16,487 bases of DNA from Methanobrevibacter sp. Its GTDB lineage: Archaea; Methanobacteriota; Methanobacteria; Methanobacteriales; Methanobacteriaceae. Both the position numbers and the translations under genes were made by a program. Positions 7,363 through 13,444 of the stretch are shown in pieces; the first letter of the stretch is position 1, and every line of letters starts with the position of its first letter. The notes beneath the pieces are model-generated. The model was not told where the DNA came from. It ran no database searches and saw only the letters and a list, made by a program, of their open reading frames with translations. The stretch is taken from contig JAGCLR010000389.1 in assembly GCA_017646885.1 (NCBI GenBank), positions 1 through 16,487 on the forward strand, read 5' to 3'.

Positions 7363-7902
7363 TTAGATAATATTAATCTGACAAGAACTCATAACATCAA
7401 GAGCCGCCTTATGCTTCTCTGGTGTAAGACCTGCACAAGCATCTGCCTTTACATTCACAACCAACTCTGGATAAAGGGACTTAACAATCATTGCGTTTGA
7501 TACCACACAAATATCCGTACAAGTTCCGCAGAATGTTACCTCTACATCCTCACCATTCCAATTAACCAAATCTGCAAAATACATATCCATCCAGATATTC
7601 ACATCGCCAAATGTTGGCTTATTGACAATATGCCACATCTTAATATCGGCGATACTGTGTGGGTCAAGTTCATCCACAATCTGCCAACCGTGTGTACCCT
7701 CAACACAATGTGGAACAGGCAAGTTCTTTCCCTCCTGTGTCTCCAAATAATTCTCACCGTGTGTATCACGAGTATACATCACATAATCCGCCTTCTTAAT
7801 CTCCTCAAGAACTGATGGGATAATATTTACCGCATCAGGGTTTGCCAACGCTCCTGTCAAGAAGTCGTTCTGCATGTCAATAACAATTGTAATTTTTTTC
7901 AT
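7363..7902 (-). CDS. pncA: Nicotinamidase (isochorismatase-like fold)
   Basis: Hydrolyses nicotinamide to nicotinate and ammonia, feeding the deamidated NAD+ route. The 179-residue protein carries the full catalytic triad at the expected places: D9 (IDMQNDF), K95 (NKPTFGD) and C132 (GTCTDIC). Metal-ligand candidates are D46 and H48 (TRDTH) plus H65 (PVPHCVEGTHGW). The PHCVEGT and GTCTDIC motifs favour nicotinamidase over other isochorismatase-fold hydrolases. It is first in its transcription unit, under promoter P4, with the Prs-like gene next. Having an enzyme that consumes nicotinamide beside a Nampt-like enzyme that also uses nicotinamide is notable: either both routes are run, or the product supplies NadE through host enzymes. 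Confidence 0.9.
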   Translation of the reverse strand: MKKITIVIDMQNDFLTGALANPDAVNIIPSVLEEIKKADYVMYTRDTHGENYLETQEGKNLPVPHCVEGTHGWQIVDELDPHSIADIKMWHIVNKPTFGDVNIWMDMYFADLVNWNGEDVEVTFCGTCTDICVVSNAMIVKSLYPELVVNVKADACAGLTPEKHKAALDVMSSCQINII

Positions 7903-7905
7903 AAC

Positions 7906-7919
7906 CTATATAAGATTTT
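7906..7919 (-). repeat. Shared 14-base leader element, copy 2
   Basis: Identical AAAATCTTATATAG to the element at 6439-6452, here 3 bases before the nicotinamidase ATG. Confidence 0.5.
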
Positions 7920-7942
7920 TAATTAGTGTTCTTTTTACAATA

Positions 7943-7974
7943 CAAATATAAACATTTTATTTTTAATATCCAAA
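7943..7974 (-). promoter_or_regulatory. Bacteroidota-type promoter P4, head of the nicotinamidase/Prs-like unit
   Basis: Minus-strand -33 box TTTGG (TTTG at 7974-7971), 20-base spacer, -7 box TATATTTG (7950-7943), then TATT. The -33 box overlaps the AT palindrome at 7972-7989, which itself covers the stop codon of the upstream HAD gene. Confidence 0.8.
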
Positions 7975-7989
7975 TAATAATTATTATTT
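7972..7989. repeat. Perfect AT palindrome across the HAD stop codon
   Basis: AAATAATAA / TTATTATTT is an 18-base perfect palindrome. It includes the TAA stop at 7986-7984 and most of the -33 box of P4. Nearly the same arms occur at 3364-3386. It might act as a weak terminator or as a protein site touching P4. Confidence 0.5.
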
Positions 7990-8487
7990 TTTGTTTTTTC
8001 TTTCAAATATATCAATTGCTTTATTGATATCTTCTTCTGTCAATGCTTCATCAGTATCCACATGAATGAAATTATCTTTTTGACACATCAACATATCAAC
8101 ATCGTCATCTAAAATAACATACTCACAATCTTCATCTGTATAACTATACACTTTGCCTGTAAATACATCATAATCACCAAATGTGTCATCAAGCCATTTT
8201 GCAATCTCCGTACCTCGACACAACCAACCCTTATGAAAATGCTCTATTCCACCAATAATGGGCAATTCAAGTCCATTTGCTGTCAATTGATTAACTGTGT
8301 CCTCATTGTATCCCCAAGATGAAGAAATAACCACCTCTACGCCATAAAATTTCAATTTATTAAGTAAAGCAATTTTCTCTCTATCTATAAATCCTTCTCG
8401 CCCCTTGGTTCTCTCCAAGAAATCATTTCCACCCAAAACACCATCGATATCAAGAAAAAGTATTTTTCTACATTTTTTAGTTTCCAT
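7984..8487 (-). CDS. HAD phosphatase of the 'Swiss Army Knife RNA repair' type
   Basis: A small one-domain HAD hydrolase of 167 residues. Motif I is FLDIDGVL with D13 (nucleophile) and D15, motif II is SSSW at 55-58, the RGTEIAKWL segment is at 91-99, and motif IV is VILDDDVDM at 124-132. The pattern (DIDGVL, SSSW, then ..EI..WL and LDDD) matches the HAD domain described from multi-domain RNA-repair proteins, which suggests removal of a 3' phosphate from cut RNA. Small nucleotide phosphatases have similar motifs, so the substrate is uncertain. Its start lies inside the end of the metallophosphoesterase gene (11-base overlap), implying coupled translation and a joint role. The last codons overlap an AT palindrome and the next promoter. 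Confidence 0.82.
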   Translation of the reverse strand: METKKCRKILFLDIDGVLGGNDFLERTKGREGFIDREKIALLNKLKFYGVEVVISSSWGYNEDTVNQLTANGLELPIIGGIEHFHKGWLCRGTEIAKWLDDTFGDYDVFTGKVYSYTDEDCEYVILDDDVDMLMCQKDNFIHVDTDEALTEEDINKAIDIFERKNKK

Positions 8488-9094
8488 AAAACAATTTTAA
8501 ATTATTATTTTGATTTTCTTTATTTCTAAAAATATCCATCAGTTGATTATACGACACGGGTGTATATCCATTTTGATCTACACCAACATCATACTGTGTA
8601 TTTCTCAATCTATAATTTACATCGCTATCAATGCCATTGCAAGTTCCATCCGATAAAGTATGAATATGACCAAAAACCTGATAGTCGGCGGGGTATGCCG
8701 TCCAAGGACAATGACTTGCGATAATTTCAATTCCATCAACTTCCACCTTTGCATTATCTACAACAATGACAGTTTTATCGTCATATACATATGTACCACA
8801 ATCAATACGGTCATGGTTTCCACGACATAAAATCAGCGTCTTAAAATGCAACTTATCCCAAATTTTCTTATACTCAATATCTCCCGTTTTGTGTGGTAAC
8901 ATAAAATCACCACAATGAACCACAATGCCATCTTCTGGAACCACCGAATTCCAATTTGCTATCAAAGCATTGTTCATTTGCTGTCTGCTATCAAAAGGTC
9001 GTTGACAATACTTACATATCTTAAAATGACTAATGTGACTATCACTGGTAAAATACAATTTACCTGTATCTTCTACTTTTAATGTAAAAAACAT
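8477..9094 (-). CDS. Calcineurin-like metallophosphoesterase
   Basis: A two-metal phosphoesterase of 205 residues with the complete ligand set: D18-x-H20 (TSDSHISH), GDF with D63, GNHD at 92-95, H128 (ASHCPW) and GHIH at 142-145 (H143, H145). All catalytic positions are intact, so it should be active. The substrate cannot be read from sequence; family members act on phosphodiesters, cyclic nucleotides, RNA ends or phosphoproteins. The 11-base overlap with the HAD phosphatase gene suggests they work in sequence, for instance opening a 2',3'-cyclic phosphate and then removing the phosphate. That is inference. It is the first gene of its unit under P5, with a ~20-base leader. Confidence 0.87.
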   Translation of the reverse strand: MFFTLKVEDTGKLYFTSDSHISHFKICKYCQRPFDSRQQMNNALIANWNSVVPEDGIVVHCGDFMLPHKTGDIEYKKIWDKLHFKTLILCRGNHDRIDCGTYVYDDKTVIVVDNAKVEVDGIEIIASHCPWTAYPADYQVFGHIHTLSDGTCNGIDSDVNYRLRNTQYDVGVDQNGYTPVSYNQLMDIFRNKENQNNNLKLFYGN

Positions 9095-9116
9095 ATCTTT
9101 ATCGTTTTATTTTTTA

Positions 9117-9148
9117 CAAATATAACACATTTATTTCTTATATCCAAA
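9117..9148 (-). promoter_or_regulatory. Bacteroidota-type promoter P5, head of the metallophosphoesterase/HAD unit
   Basis: Minus-strand -33 box TTTGG (TTTG at 9148-9145), 20-base spacer, -7 box TATATTTG (9124-9117), then TAAA. It sits in the 108-base divergent gap facing the only plus-strand gene. Confidence 0.8.
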
Positions 9149-9169
9149 TTTTTCTGAAAAAGTAATTGT

Positions 9170-9178
9170 CATAAATAT
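9170..9178 (+). promoter_or_regulatory. Candidate late-type promoter for the packaged-protein gene
   Basis: CATAAATAT lies 25 bases upstream of the ATG at 9203. It matches seven of eight bases of the T4 late -10 box TATAAATA. The same gap holds no plus-strand TAnnTTTG with an upstream TTTG, unlike the leftward units. The surroundings are very AT-rich, so chance is a real alternative. Confidence 0.3.
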
Positions 9179-9202
9179 ATTATATAAACAAAATATAAAA
9201 TA

Positions 9203-10501
9203 ATGATTAAAACATTTGAGCAGTTCATTAATGAGAACTACAATGAGAAAACTACTATTTCGTTTGGTGAGGAGTATGGTGCCCCACTTTTTAACGAGAT
9301 TTCAGAGTCGTTGATGAATTCTATCAACAATAGCATTAACGAAGGTAAACTTGTTATTGATTATGATATGATTGAAGAGGGTCTTTTTGATTCTATTGGA
9401 AATCTTTTCAAGAAGGGTGCGAGTGCAGCAGGAGAGAGAGCAGCACAAGCAAAAGAGGATATCGAATTCACACAGGAATGGATGAAAGAACTTATTGAGG
9501 ATCCAGACGATTTTAGCAAAGAGATTGTATTGATGGCAAAAGATTTGAAGTCAGATATCCGAGTAAAAGAGGTAACTGAAAAGATTGAATCACTCTGCAA
9601 ATCTGCTGAAGAAATTTGTGCTAAACTTGCTGAAAAGGAAGCAGAAACTTATAAGACTATCAGCGAGAAGATGACAGCAGCAAATGATGCTATTAAGAAG
9701 TTTACAGAAGAGTCTATCGCTAAAATTAACGAGATTGTTACTGCTTCTAAAAATAAACTATCTGATGTTGTTGCTACAGTTTTGACATTCTGTCAGCGAA
9801 TGGTAAAATTCGCAAAGGATGCTTTGACTAAAATTGGAGAGGGTATTGTTTTTGGTATTTCATTGCCTATTATGTTTGCATATTCAGTATATAAAGGTGC
9901 TGTGAAAGTTTGCGAAATGCTTGTTGAGAAAGTAAAGGATGGTGCAAAAATCGTTAAGAATGTATTTACAGGCATTAAGAATACAATCGTAACTTGGGTT
10001 AGCGAAACTCTTACAAAAGCAAAAGAACTCCTTAAGAGTGCTTGTGATGCAATTAAAGATGGTGCACAGAAAGCATACAATGCTATTGGTAAAACATACC
10101 TTGCTATTGTTGCAACTTTAGGTCAACTCGCTTCTGATGTAAAGGATAAGATTTCAGAAACATATAACAAGTTTGTGGATGGCGTAAAAGATTTTTCAGA
10201 TGAGGTTAAGGCTTATGTTTCTTCAAAGTGGGATGTTGTTACCAGTTGGTGCAAGAAGACATCTACTGCTTTTGCAGAGGGCGTTAAAAATGTTTGGGAG
10301 AAGGCTAAGGAAAAAGTAATGAGTGCCGTTGGTTCTGTAAAGGATGCTTATCAGACTCTCGAAGATGAGGCTAATGAAACTTGGGACGATTTCTTGCAGT
10401 GGAATGACGAAAGAAAGCAGGCGTCTATCAAGGCTAAATTGAAGTATGCTGTGGATACATGGGGTAAAGATACTGTTAAGTCTTGGATTGATTCACTTTA
10501 A
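9203..10501 (+). CDS. Long helical protein with T4-like capsid-targeting sequence; probable internal head protein
   Basis: 432 residues, the only plus-strand gene. The N-terminus MIKTFEQFINEN closely parallels the T4 capsid-targeting sequence MKTYQEFIAE of internal proteins, which the prohead protease cuts after (I/L)-x-E. Matching cut sites here follow E11 (INE), E47 (INE before G) and E59 (IEE before G), giving a removable leader of up to ~59 residues. The rest is almost all amphipathic helix, with a coiled-coil-like part at about 120-180, a hydrophobic stretch at 212-229 (GEGIVFGISLPIMFAYSV) and lysine- and alanine-rich repeating helices to the end that resemble LEA or apolipoprotein-like segments. 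No enzyme motif is visible. If packaged, it would enter the cell with the DNA; DNA condensation, membrane action or early counter-defence are possible. It ends at a 10-bp hairpin terminator. Confidence 0.8.
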   Translation: MIKTFEQFINENYNEKTTISFGEEYGAPLFNEISESLMNSINNSINEGKLVIDYDMIEEGLFDSIGNLFKKGASAAGERAAQAKEDIEFTQEWMKELIEDPDDFSKEIVLMAKDLKSDIRVKEVTEKIESLCKSAEEICAKLAEKEAETYKTISEKMTAANDAIKKFTEESIAKINEIVTASKNKLSDVVATVLTFCQRMVKFAKDALTKIGEGIVFGISLPIMFAYSVYKGAVKVCEMLVEKVKDGAKIVKNVFTGIKNTIVTWVSETLTKAKELLKSACDAIKDGAQKAYNAIGKTYLAIVATLGQLASDVKDKISETYNKFVDGVKDFSDEVKAYVSSKWDVVTSWCKKTSTAFAEGVKNVWEKAKEKVMSAVGSVKDAYQTLEDEANETWDDFLQWNDERKQASIKAKLKYAVDTWGKDTVKSWIDSL

Positions 10502-10520
10502 TATATACTATATAATTAAC

Positions 10521-10556
10521 AAAGGTGTGATATTAAATCACACCTTTTTCTTTTAG
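10521..10556 (+). terminator. Rho-independent terminator, shared by converging genes
   Basis: A perfect 10-bp stem, AAAGGTGTGA (10521-10530) with TCACACCTTT (10538-10547), has a 7-base loop and is followed by TTCTTTTAG. It begins 19 bases past the plus-strand gene. The right arm lies within the last codons of the minus-strand gene ending at 10533, so the hairpin can also act on leftward transcripts, though with a poorer T-tract on that side. Confidence 0.85.
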
Positions 10557-10721
10557 ATTTAAATATGTTAATTTTACAAATTTAAATGGAAGTGTACAAA
10601 GATATCCCATATACATAAATGCCGTAAATGCATCCGACCAAAAGCAGAAATTCTTCACTGCAGCATCCCTGCCAAAATACTTCTCTACGAAGTCGAAAAC
10701 ATCAGATTCAAATTGTGTCAT
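10533..10721 (-). CDS. Small unknown protein, 62 residues, possibly membrane-associated
   Basis: No family recognised. A polar helical start (MTQFESDVFDFVEKYFGRD) is followed by an aromatic, hydrophobic stretch at about 25-50 (NFCFWSDAFTAFMYMGYLCT...), then a basic tail. One membrane-spanning or membrane-lying helix is possible. The ATG lies 2 bases after the TAG of the upstream gene, indicating translational coupling. The final codons and stop are part of the shared terminator hairpin, which is tight but not unusual in a phage. Confidence 0.7.
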   Translation of the reverse strand: MTQFESDVFDFVEKYFGRDAAVKNFCFWSDAFTAFMYMGYLCTLPFKFVKLTYLNLKEKGVI

Positions 10722-10723
10722 AA

Positions 10724-11242
10724 CTACTTATAATTTTTATTAAATTGAGCAATTTCACTCTTATTATTTATAATTTCAAATAGTGTTTTAATAGTATTAT
10801 AAACATACTTATCCCAAGCACCATTAATATACGAATCTCCAACTGCTCTTGTAATATTGAGTACTGGCACATCATATGTTACGAAGATCCTATATGTTTG
10901 ATTTGCAGGAATCGAATAATTAATATTTCCATCATCAACATTAAACATCCAATCCTCACCATGCTTCTTAATATGAATGCTATATACAGTCTCCTTGGGG
11001 GACATCTCCATTCTAATATGAATATTGCCTGTAAAAATATTATATGAAGTTTTGCTTTCCGTTGTTGTTTTAAAAACTTTAAACTCATCGCCTGTTAGCA
11101 AAATAATAGGCTCATTCTTATCATCAATAGAAATAAGATTGTAAACTTCAATAGTTCTTACTAAATTATCAAGTTCATAACGAAGGGAATGACTTTTATT
11201 AGTCATTAACCATCCATAATAAAAATTAATAAGTTTTCCCAT
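10724..11242 (-). CDS. Unknown protein, 172 residues
   Basis: No family recognised. The protein begins MGKLINFYYGWLMTNKSHSL and is beta-rich in the middle (NEPIILLTGDEFKVFKTT, YNIFTGNIHIRMEMSPKE, YSIHIKKHGEDWMFNV) with a helical C-terminus. A longer frame starts with an ATG at 11272, but that codon overlaps the -7 box of promoter P6 (11277-11270), upstream of the expected transcript start. I therefore place the start at 11242, about 20 bases into the transcript. Stop is TAG. It is co-transcribed with the small gene ending at 10533. Confidence 0.75.
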   Translation of the reverse strand: MGKLINFYYGWLMTNKSHSLRYELDNLVRTIEVYNLISIDDKNEPIILLTGDEFKVFKTTTESKTSYNIFTGNIHIRMEMSPKETVYSIHIKKHGEDWMFNVDDGNINYSIPANQTYRIFVTYDVPVLNITRAVGDSYINGAWDKYVYNTIKTLFEIINNKSEIAQFNKNYK

Positions 11243-11269
11243 AATGTTTATATATTTAGTTTTACAATA

Positions 11270-11301
11270 CAAATATAATACAAATATTTTAAATATCCAA
11301 A
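11270..11301 (-). promoter_or_regulatory. Bacteroidota-type promoter P6
   Basis: Minus-strand -33 box TTTGG (TTTG at 11301-11298), 20-base spacer, -7 box TATATTTG (11277-11270), then TATT. The -33 box starts 1 base beyond the stop codon of the upstream gene (11303). Drives the unknown genes ending at 10724 and 10533. No terminator precedes it, so read-through from the mnmA unit is possible. Confidence 0.8.
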
Positions 11302-11302
11302 T

Positions 11303-11776
11303 TTAATCCCACCAATCGGTAATTTTATTCTTTAAAATTTCATAATATAAATGCTTTACTTTAAGCATATATATATCGAAATTATATAGTTCGCCATTAA
11401 TGTCATAACTTGTTGTTGCATTTAACTTAAACCTATTCGCATTTTTAATATTTACATATTTTTGCATTTTCATATTTTTAAAGTTAAAGACCTCGAACCC
11501 ATCATCAATAAGAATATCCAATAATTTAATACATATATTAATATATCTAATGTCATCCTCATGATCAACAACATTTGATATTTTAAAATATGACCTCATT
11601 TCAATTAGATGTGCTCGCTCTACTCGCCATATATTTGTATAATCATACGGTCTGGAATTAAAAGATTCCGCGACACAATCCAAATGCAATTTAGTAAAAT
11701 TATATTCCTTTAATCTTTTTAATGGGTACCACCATGTGTTTTTATTCCAGTACCAAATTCTTTTAAATATATTCAT
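11303..11776 (-). CDS. Unknown protein, 157 residues
   Basis: No family recognised with confidence. It starts with a basic aromatic stretch (MNIFKRIWYWNKNTWWYPLKRLKEY), then a helical part with RAHLIEMRSYFKISNVVDHEDDI and LLDILIDDGFEVF, then beta-like segments, and ends with a helix and DWWD. Small proteins of this general layout are common in phages of gut Bacteroidota, but I can name no function. It lies 11 bases downstream of mnmA on the same strand and is probably co-transcribed with it. Confidence 0.75.
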   Translation of the reverse strand: MNIFKRIWYWNKNTWWYPLKRLKEYNFTKLHLDCVAESFNSRPYDYTNIWRVERAHLIEMRSYFKISNVVDHEDDIRYINICIKLLDILIDDGFEVFNFKNMKMQKYVNIKNANRFKLNATTSYDINGELYNFDIYMLKVKHLYYEILKNKITDWWD

Positions 11777-11787
11777 ATCTTTTATTT

Positions 11788-12948
11788 TTAATTTATTACT
11801 CCACTCGCAACAAGTTTATCATTTACATAAAAAGCAGCAAACTGACCAGGTGTAATTCCTCTCTGATAATCTACAAAACGCACAAAAACATCACCATTTT
11901 CCATTGTTGTCACATATGCATCCTGAAGTGGCTGACGATATCTAATTCTCACCTTACATATACATGGAATTTCATCTACGCTAATCAAATGAACATCATC
12001 CTTTTTAATCAAAAGACGATTTCTATTCAAACCTGGGTGATCATGTCCCTCCCCAACATAAACAATATTGTTTACGACATCAGTACCAATCACAAACATT
12101 TTCTCTTTACGACCACCAATGCCAAGATACTTACTCTGTCCGATAGTAAAAAAATGTGCTCCATTATGCTCCCCAATACACTTTGAGCATGAACTATAAT
12201 TATAAGGTTTAGCATAATCAAGAGGATTTGAAGACAACTTTCGTGTAATATAACCAATCCAATCTTTTGGAACCTCAATAATAGATCCTGTATTAGCCTT
12301 AAGTTTCTGCTTAAGAAAATCAGGAAGATTTACTTTACCGACAAAGCAAATACCCTGCGAATCCTTTCGCTTTGCTGTCGCCAACCCCTGCTCCTCCGCA
12401 ATTCGTCTAACATCAGGCTTGTCGAGATGACCAATTGGAAATAATGCCTTACTCAACTGATACTGATTTAACTGACAAAGGAAATAACTCTGATCTTTAT
12501 TGCTGTCAGCACCCGCAATAAGTTGAAAAATCTCCTTACCAGTCTCATCAATATAAGAACTTTTCTGACAATAATGTCCAGTAGCAACATAATCTGCGCC
12601 CAACTTCAATGCCTCATTGAGAAATGCATCAAACTTGATTTCTCTGTTACAAAGCACATCTGGATTTGGTGTACGACCGCTCTCATACTCCTTAAACATA
12701 TACTCTGTAACTCGCTTATAGTATGTCTCGGACAAATCTACTATATGTAGAGGAATATCCAACTTCTTGCAAACCAATTTAGCAAATATTTCATCATCGT
12801 GTAATGGACAGTCGCCCGATACCAATCCCTCTGTATCGTGCCAATTAATCATAAACATGCCGATAACTTCGTGACCCTGCTCCTTAAGCAAATATGCCGC
12901 CACCGAACTATCTACACCACCTGAAATACCTACTACTACTCTTGCCAT
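11788..12948 (-). CDS. mnmA: tRNA-specific 2-thiouridylase MnmA
   Basis: Makes 2-thiouridine at wobble position 34 of tRNAs for Lys, Glu and Gln, using ATP and a sulfur relay. The 386-residue protein has the PP-loop SGGVDSS at 9-15, NPDVLCNREIKF at 95-106 with catalytic C100, ATGHY at 122-126, KDSQGICFVG at 195-204 with catalytic C201, and GEHNGAHFFTIGQ at 259-271. The segment at ~221-258 (between NTGSIIEV and GEHNG) is an insertion relative to E. coli MnmA. From memory, Bacteroidota enzymes have such an insertion and the GAHFFTIGQ form, so host origin of the gene is plausible; here it also carries C254-x-x-C257. It is full length with all key residues, so activity is expected if the host supplies the sulfur relay. 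It is first in its unit under P7. Changing the wobble base would alter codon reading and sensitivity to anticodon nucleases. Confidence 0.95.
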   Translation of the reverse strand: MARVVVGISGGVDSSVAAYLLKEQGHEVIGMFMINWHDTEGLVSGDCPLHDDEIFAKLVCKKLDIPLHIVDLSETYYKRVTEYMFKEYESGRTPNPDVLCNREIKFDAFLNEALKLGADYVATGHYCQKSSYIDETGKEIFQLIAGADSNKDQSYFLCQLNQYQLSKALFPIGHLDKPDVRRIAEEQGLATAKRKDSQGICFVGKVNLPDFLKQKLKANTGSIIEVPKDWIGYITRKLSSNPLDYAKPYNYSSCSKCIGEHNGAHFFTIGQSKYLGIGGRKEKMFVIGTDVVNNIVYVGEGHDHPGLNRNRLLIKKDDVHLISVDEIPCICKVRIRYRQPLQDAYVTTMENGDVFVRFVDYQRGITPGQFAAFYVNDKLVASGVIN

Positions 12949-12977
12949 ATTATTTATTTATTTTAAGTTTCACGATA

Positions 12978-13009
12978 CAAATATACAACAAAAAAATGAG
13001 ATATCCAAA
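12978..13009 (-). promoter_or_regulatory. Bacteroidota-type promoter P7, head of the mnmA unit
   Basis: Minus-strand -33 box TTTGG (TTTG at 13009-13006), 20-base spacer, -7 box TATATTTG (12985-12978), then TATC. The -33 box is inside the arm of the palindromic terminator at 12992-13033. Confidence 0.8.
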
Positions 13010-13033
13010 TTTAAATTTGGAAATCTCATTTTT
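12992..13033 (-). terminator. Long palindromic terminator with embedded -33 box
   Basis: Two 21-base arms (12992-13012 and 13013-13033) are reverse complements with a single mismatch and essentially no spacer. A T-run follows on the minus strand (TTTTTTT). It begins 26 bases past the gene ending at 13059. The A/T-run at both ends also makes it look able to stop transcription in either direction. Confidence 0.8.
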
Positions 13034-13058
13034 ATTTGATTTTCACCAAACTTTATCT

Positions 13059-13439
13059 CTATTTTTCGGGATCGGATATTTCAGACACATAATTTCTGTT
13101 GTTACTTAAATCACACAATACCATTCCGTGCTGTGGGTGATATTGAATAGCAACATTGTTCATTTTCAAATATCTATTCACATCCATTGCTCTTGGGTTG
13201 TCATTTGGTATAACACGACCCATTAGTTGTTGATTATTATATGCAATAGATACACCCATTAGCATTTTTTGATACTCGTCCGAAGTATATTTTTCAGAAT
13301 ACTCGTTACCAAAAATAGTGTGACATACTTTATTCTGTGAGTAAATAATTCTCACAATATCCATTGGAATATTATAGAATTTGCTATCCGTAATAATATC
13401 CATTTCTGTTGCTTTGTATGGTTTATTTTTCTTAAACAT
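13059..13439 (-). CDS. Unknown protein, 126 residues
   Basis: No family recognised. It begins MFKKNKPYKATEMDIITD and contains NIPMDIVRIIYSQ, DEYQKMLMGVSIAYNNQQL and a C-terminal part with RVIPNDNPRAMDVNRYLKMNNVAIQY. A TTG at 13451 would add four residues and overlap the upstream stop, but the ATG at 13439 is the natural start, 5 bases after the upstream stop codon with AAGGA just before it. It is the second gene of the P8 unit, probably translated together with the modular protein upstream. Confidence 0.75.
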   Translation of the reverse strand: MFKKNKPYKATEMDIITDSKFYNIPMDIVRIIYSQNKVCHTIFGNEYSEKYTSDEYQKMLMGVSIAYNNQQLMGRVIPNDNPRAMDVNRYLKMNNVAIQYHPQHGMVLCDLSNNRNYVSEISDPEK

Positions 13440-13444
13440 AATCC

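Noticed and set aside
9361..10080. Minus-strand open frames opposite the packaged-protein gene
   Set aside because: They are shadows of a helical, Lys/Ala/Glu-rich coding frame; no leader, motif or operon context supports them.
11243..11272. Longer N-terminus for the gene ending at 10724 (ATG at 11272)
   Set aside because: That ATG overlaps the -7 box of promoter P6, upstream of the expected transcript start, so it would not be in the main mRNA.
12992..13033. Phage attachment site or operator at the 42-base palindrome
   Set aside because: Position just after a gene, the T-run beyond the hairpin and the overlap with the next promoter explain it as a terminator; no integrase or repressor gene is near.
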